Shown here in pieces: positions 61,318 through 64,000 of a stretch of 64,000 nt of DNA. A program made the translations under genes and the position numbers. Numbering within the stretch: the first letter of the stretch is position 1; each line of letters opens with the position of its first letter. This DNA is from G025836975 sp040391135 (lineage in GTDB: Bacteria > Pseudomonadota > Gammaproteobacteria > Burkholderiales > Burkholderiaceae_B), in NCBI GenBank assembly GCA_040391135.1, contig JBEBYL010000004.1:62001-126000 (forward strand), in the 5' to 3' direction. The notes under the pieces are model-generated. The model searched no databases. It saw only the letters and a list, made by a program, of their open reading frames with translations, and was not told the DNA's origin.

Positions 61318-62085
61318 TCAGAAGAACAAGCCTTTAGCCGCCAGATAAACGCCTACGATAGCCAAGCTGATCAGGAAGCAGCGGCGGAAAATGGCGGGCG
61401 ATAGCGACTGGCGAAGGCGCTGTCCAATTCCCATTCCAAGCAGAGCGGGAATCAGCATGACCAAAGACGCTCCAACGGCGCCCAGCGAATAACTGTCGTT
61501 GATCCACAAGCCCGCAGCCAGCGCCACTGTCGAAACGGTAAAGGATATGCCCATAGCCTGGATCAGCTCATCCCGCGCCAAGCCCAAGGACTGAAGATAA
61601 GGCACGGCGGGCACGACGAAAACGCCTGTCGCCGCGGTAATGAAGCCAGTCAGTGCGCCCACCAGCGGACCCAGCCAGCGCTCCGCATGGGCGGGGACAA
61701 GCAGCGGATGACCGAACAGCGTCCAGGCGGAATAGGCGACCAGCGCTACCCCCAGCGATACGGCGGCCCAGGCGCCGGCCGGGGCACCCAGGATGATGGC
61801 GCCCACCAGTGTTCCGGCGGCAACGCCCACCTGCATGCCGCCAACACGTTGCAGCATGGGCAGCAGACTATGGAAGGGACGGGTCTGCCAGACGTTGGTG
61901 ACCAGAGATGGGATCACCAGCAAAGCAGCCGCCTGCGCCGGCAGCATGAATATCGACAGCAAGGCCATCGAAATAGTGGGCAGGCCCAGCCCCACCACTC
62001 CTTTGATCATGCCCGCCAGCACAAATACGGCGATCACCGGCCAGAACAACTCAGGGGTAAAACCGGCAAGCAGTTCTGTCAACAT
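61318..62085 (-). CDS. TauE/SafE-family sulfite/anion exporter
   Basis: Inner-membrane permease of the TauE/SafE family, which exports sulfite, sulfoacetate or related anions; the substrate cannot be told. It has 255 residues from the ATG at 62085 (MLTELLAGFTPELFWPVIAV), with GGAG ten bases upstream. About eight membrane helices in two repeats are visible. GMIKGVVGLGLPTISMALLS in repeat one and GALTGFITAATGVFVVPAVP in repeat two are the family glycine-rich motifs. Divergent from the LysR gene, a common pairing in Burkholderiales, so LysR probably controls it. Confidence 0.9.
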   Translation of the reverse strand: MLTELLAGFTPELFWPVIAVFVLAGMIKGVVGLGLPTISMALLSIFMLPAQAAALLVIPSLVTNVWQTRPFHSLLPMLQRVGGMQVGVAAGTLVGAIILGAPAGAWAAVSLGVALVAYSAWTLFGHPLLVPAHAERWLGPLVGALTGFITAATGVFVVPAVPYLQSLGLARDELIQAMGISFTVSTVALAAGLWINDSYSLGAVGASLVMLIPALLGMGIGQRLRQSLSPAIFRRCFLISLAIVGVYLAAKGLFF

Positions 62086-62208
62086 CGTCGGGACTCCATA
62101 ACTTGAATTCAGGCGCCATTCTGACGCCAAAGCAGCGTGATGGAAATGCGGCTTTGTCTAAGCCAGCCTATGGTTGCCCCTTAGCCTGGCCGTGCTATGA
62201 TTTTTTTC

Positions 62209-63096
62209 ATGCGCTTCGACCTGACCGATCTGCGCCTGTTCTTGAATATCCATGAAACCGGCACCATCACCCAAGGCGCCCAGCGCTCGCATATGACCCT
62301 GGCCTCGGCAAGCGAGCGCGTCAAGGGCATGGAAGACGCCGTGGGGGTGGCCCTATTGCTTCGCGGTCGACGCGGCGTAGAAGTCACGCCGGCTGGACGG
62401 ACGCTGCTGCATCATGCGCGGACCGTATTGCAGCAGATGGACCGCATGCAGGGCGAGCTCGACCTATATGGCAAAGGCCTCTCGGGCCATGTGCGTCTGC
62501 TTTGCAACACCGCCGCGCTCAGCGAGTATCTGCCCGACATTATTGGTGGTTTCCTGGCGGAATATCCCCGGATATCGGTCGATCTGGAAGAACGGATGAG
62601 CTATGACATCGCTGATGCGATACGCACAGGAGTCGCGGACATCGGCATCGTTGCCGATTCCGTGGATTTGCAAGGCCTGGAAACGCACGTTTTTCGCTCC
62701 GACCCACTGGTATTGGTCGTACCCCGGGACCATGAACTGGCGGAGCGCAAGTCGACCAGTCTTGCGGAAGTTGCCCATTACGATTTCGTCGGACTGGCCG
62801 AGGGTAGCGCCTTGCAGGATCATATCGCCCACCATGCCCGCCGCTCTGGCAAGCTGTTGAGCTATCGAGTGCGTCTACGCAGCATCGACGCGGTTTGCCG
62901 GATGGTGGGCCAGGGTATCGGGATAGGCGTGGTGCCCAAGGCGGCGGCGCTGCGTAGCGGGAAGTCGGCTCGCATCAAGCGTATTGAGCTGACCGATGCC
63001 TGGGCTCACAGGGATTTGATGCTATGCGTCCGGCCGACTGATGACCTGCCGGTGTATGTCAGGCAGATGATGGCATTTATTCTTTCGGCGAAGTAG
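62209..63096 (+). CDS. LysR-family transcriptional regulator
   Basis: DNA-binding regulator with an N-terminal winged helix-turn-helix (about 1-60, LTDLRLFLNIHETGTITQGA; SASERVKGMEDAVGVALLLR) and a C-terminal periplasmic-binding-like effector domain (about 88-290). It has 295 residues from the ATG at 62209 (MRFDLTDL); an ATG four codons earlier is also in frame. The linker helix (HARTVLQQMDRMQGELDLYG) is clear. The 123-base divergent gap with the TauE/SafE gene should hold the shared operator; effector unknown. Confidence 0.9.
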   Translation: MRFDLTDLRLFLNIHETGTITQGAQRSHMTLASASERVKGMEDAVGVALLLRGRRGVEVTPAGRTLLHHARTVLQQMDRMQGELDLYGKGLSGHVRLLCNTAALSEYLPDIIGGFLAEYPRISVDLEERMSYDIADAIRTGVADIGIVADSVDLQGLETHVFRSDPLVLVVPRDHELAERKSTSLAEVAHYDFVGLAEGSALQDHIAHHARRSGKLLSYRVRLRSIDAVCRMVGQGIGIGVVPKAAALRSGKSARIKRIELTDAWAHRDLMLCVRPTDDLPVYVRQMMAFILSAK

Positions 63097-63121
63097 TCGA
63101 TATTTTGTTTTTTCTTAAGAC

Positions 63122-63347
63122 GGCGCGGTGGGCTGGCCTGGGCCGTGCTGCGCCTCGCTGCGATCCCGGCTTCGCCGGGATTTCCCGCGCAAGCCGTCTG
63201 AATCGGGGGACGGGCGCGAACTCATGAAATAAGCAGCCCCCCGGGCTGCTTATTTCATTCAAACATGCGCGTCCTCTTTGGCCCCCGACCCAGCCAGCCC
63301 GCACGGCGCGCTCAAACTTCGCCCGGCCCAGGCCAGCCCACCGCGCC
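63122..63347 (-). repeat. Palindromic intergenic element, B part, copy 3 (inverted)
   Basis: Perfect 24-bp outer arms (63122-63145 with 63324-63347) enclose a core that, read on the minus strand, matches copy 1. It shows TTTGAGC, GGGGGCC-AAAGAGGACGCGC, a perfect 16-bp central stem (63243-63258 with 63224-63239), GAGTTCGCGCCCGTCCCCCG, and CGCAGCGA. An added small hairpin, ATCCCGGC/GCCGGGAT, lies in the distal half. No A part is seen beside it. It follows the LysR stop codon by 25 bases and could end that transcript. Confidence 0.75.
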
Positions 63348-63428
63348 TCATAAATAAACTAATTGAACAATGTGTCTTCGCAGGGAAAGACGTTAGCCAA
63401 TACGCATCATGAGCCGCTAATGTTGCAA

Positions 63429-63468
63429 AGGCGTACTGGCGCAGGCCCCGGCCTGCGCCAGTACGCCT
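63429..63468. repeat. Perfect 19-bp palindrome with trailing GTTCAAG repeats
   Basis: AGGCGTACTGGCGCAGGCC (63429-63447) is followed after two bases by its exact complement (63450-63468). Just downstream GTTCAAG occurs at about 63469, 63481 and 63494, with a GCTCAAG variant after them. The rest of the 63348-63585 gap has no gene. Confidence 0.6.
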
Positions 63469-63585
63469 GTTCAAGAACAGTTCAAGCACTGTTCAAGAAC
63501 CGCTCAAGCGTCCGGCTCAAGAGATTGACTCAACAATCACTCCAGATATCCGGCGGCACCTCTGCCTGCCACTGAAGCAGCAGGC

Positions 63586-63615
63586 AAAAAAAACGGAGCG
63601 CTTAAAAGCGCCCCG
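63586..63615 (-). terminator. Intrinsic terminator of gltA
   Basis: On the minus strand CGGGGCGCTT (63615-63606) and AAGCGCTCCG (63603-63594) form a stem with one mismatch, followed by eight T, 22 bases after the gltA stop codon. Confidence 0.85.
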
Positions 63616-63636
63616 CTTTCTACAAGCAAACCGCGA

Positions 63637-64000
63637 TCAGCGCTTGGTCGGCACGTCGCGGGTTTGCGAACCCGTGTACAACTGGCGCGGGCGACCGATC
63701 TTGTAATCCGGATCGGACAGCATTTCGCTCCATTGCGCAATCCAGCCCACCGTGCGGGCCAGGGCGAAGATCGCCGTGAACAGCGACGTGGGAATGCCGA
63801 TGGCGCGCTGAACGATACCCGAATAGAAGTCCACGTTCGGGTACAGCTTGCGCTCCACGAAGTACGGATCTTCAAGCGCAATGCGCTCCAATTCCATAGC
63901 CAGCTTGAACAGCGGATCGTTTTCCAGGCCCAGTGCCGACAAGACTTCCTTGCACGTTTCCTGCATCAGCTTGGCGCGGGGGTCGTAGTTCTTGTAGACG
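63637..64000 (-). CDS. gltA: Citrate synthase, C-terminal part
   Basis: Condenses acetyl-CoA and oxaloacetate, the entry of the TCA cycle. Only about 121 residues are in the window; the gene continues past the right edge. The visible part (YKNYDPRAKLMQETCKEVLS; LERIALEDPYFVERKLYPNV; DFYSGIVQRAIGIPTSLFTA; QWSEMLSDPDYKIGRPRQLY) is the conserved C-terminal region of hexameric type II citrate synthase, including the catalytic Asp in YPNVDFYSG. It ends YTGSQTRDVPTKR and is followed by a strong terminator. Confidence 0.97.
   Translation of the reverse strand, partial: VYKNYDPRAKLMQETCKEVLSALGLENDPLFKLAMELERIALEDPYFVERKLYPNVDFYSGIVQRAIGIPTSLFTAIFALARTVGWIAQWSEMLSDPDYKIGRPRQLYTGSQTRDVPTKR

Noticed and set aside
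63469..63530. GTTCAAG repeats as a small CRISPR array
   Set aside because: Repeats are 7 bases with 5-6-base gaps, far too short for CRISPR repeats and spacers, and no cas gene is present.

Overview
The window looks like a chromosomal segment of a high-GC betaproteobacterium of the order Burkholderiales, most likely family Alcaligenaceae (Bordetella, Achromobacter, Pusillimonas and relatives). The basis is gene content and order: rpsF-priB-rpsR-rplI-dnaB, rimP-nusA-infB-rbfA-truB-typA, sucA-sucB-lpdA-zapE, a four-gene ferrous-iron cluster of the Bordetella FtrABCD type, and a phaC-phaB-phaR cluster. Genus is an inference. No prophage, insertion sequence or CRISPR array is visible; nearly all genes are housekeeping or core metabolic.

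Layout. 1-2.8 kb: ribosomal/primosome operon on the minus strand (rpsF, priB, rpsR, rplI) followed by dnaB, cut by the window edge. 2.8-3.6 kb: gene-free, GC-rich, with nested inverted repeats. 3.6-7.7 kb: folE2 (folate/queuosine entry) and an xseB-ispA-dxs isoprenoid operon. 8-14.6 kb: an orphan Rieske oxygenase, mercaptopyruvate sulfurtransferase, EamA permease, HtpX protease, Na/Pi symporter-like protein and dienelactone hydrolase. 14.6-19.6 kb: polA, divergent from a LOG-family gene and gabD. 19.6-20.3 kb: a second gene-free repeat locus. 20.3-31.2 kb: typA, truB, rbfA, infB, nusA, rimP, rluB and scpB, all on the minus strand. 31.3 kb: initiator tRNA. 32-38 kb: CobW-type GTPase, GNAT-like acyltransferase, ftrABCD. 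37.8-40.9 kb: PHA genes. 40.9-51.3 kb: pgeF, rluD, bamD, a DinG-type helicase, tex, a small unknown gene, trpS, zapE. 51.5-59.8 kb: lpdA, sucB, sucA and maeB. 60-63.1 kb: DUF1127 protein, ArsR regulator, TauE/SafE permease and LysR regulator. 63.1-64 kb: a third repeat copy and the 3' end of gltA.

Functional links. sucA/sucB/lpdA, gltA, maeB and gabD connect to the TCA cycle. phaC/phaB/phaR give polyhydroxybutyrate storage, though a thiolase gene is absent here. FtrA-D would take up ferrous iron, preceded by a Fur-like box. The rimP-typA block is the conserved translation/transcription operon and carries a terminator-shaped hairpin directly before rimP.

The most unusual signal is a family of large nested palindromic elements in intergenic DNA at 3.0-3.5, 19.7-20.2 and 63.1-63.35 kb. 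They share conserved sequence blocks, but their central hairpins differ in sequence while staying perfectly paired. I do not recognise this element by name. All calls come from reading the sequence; no database search was run.
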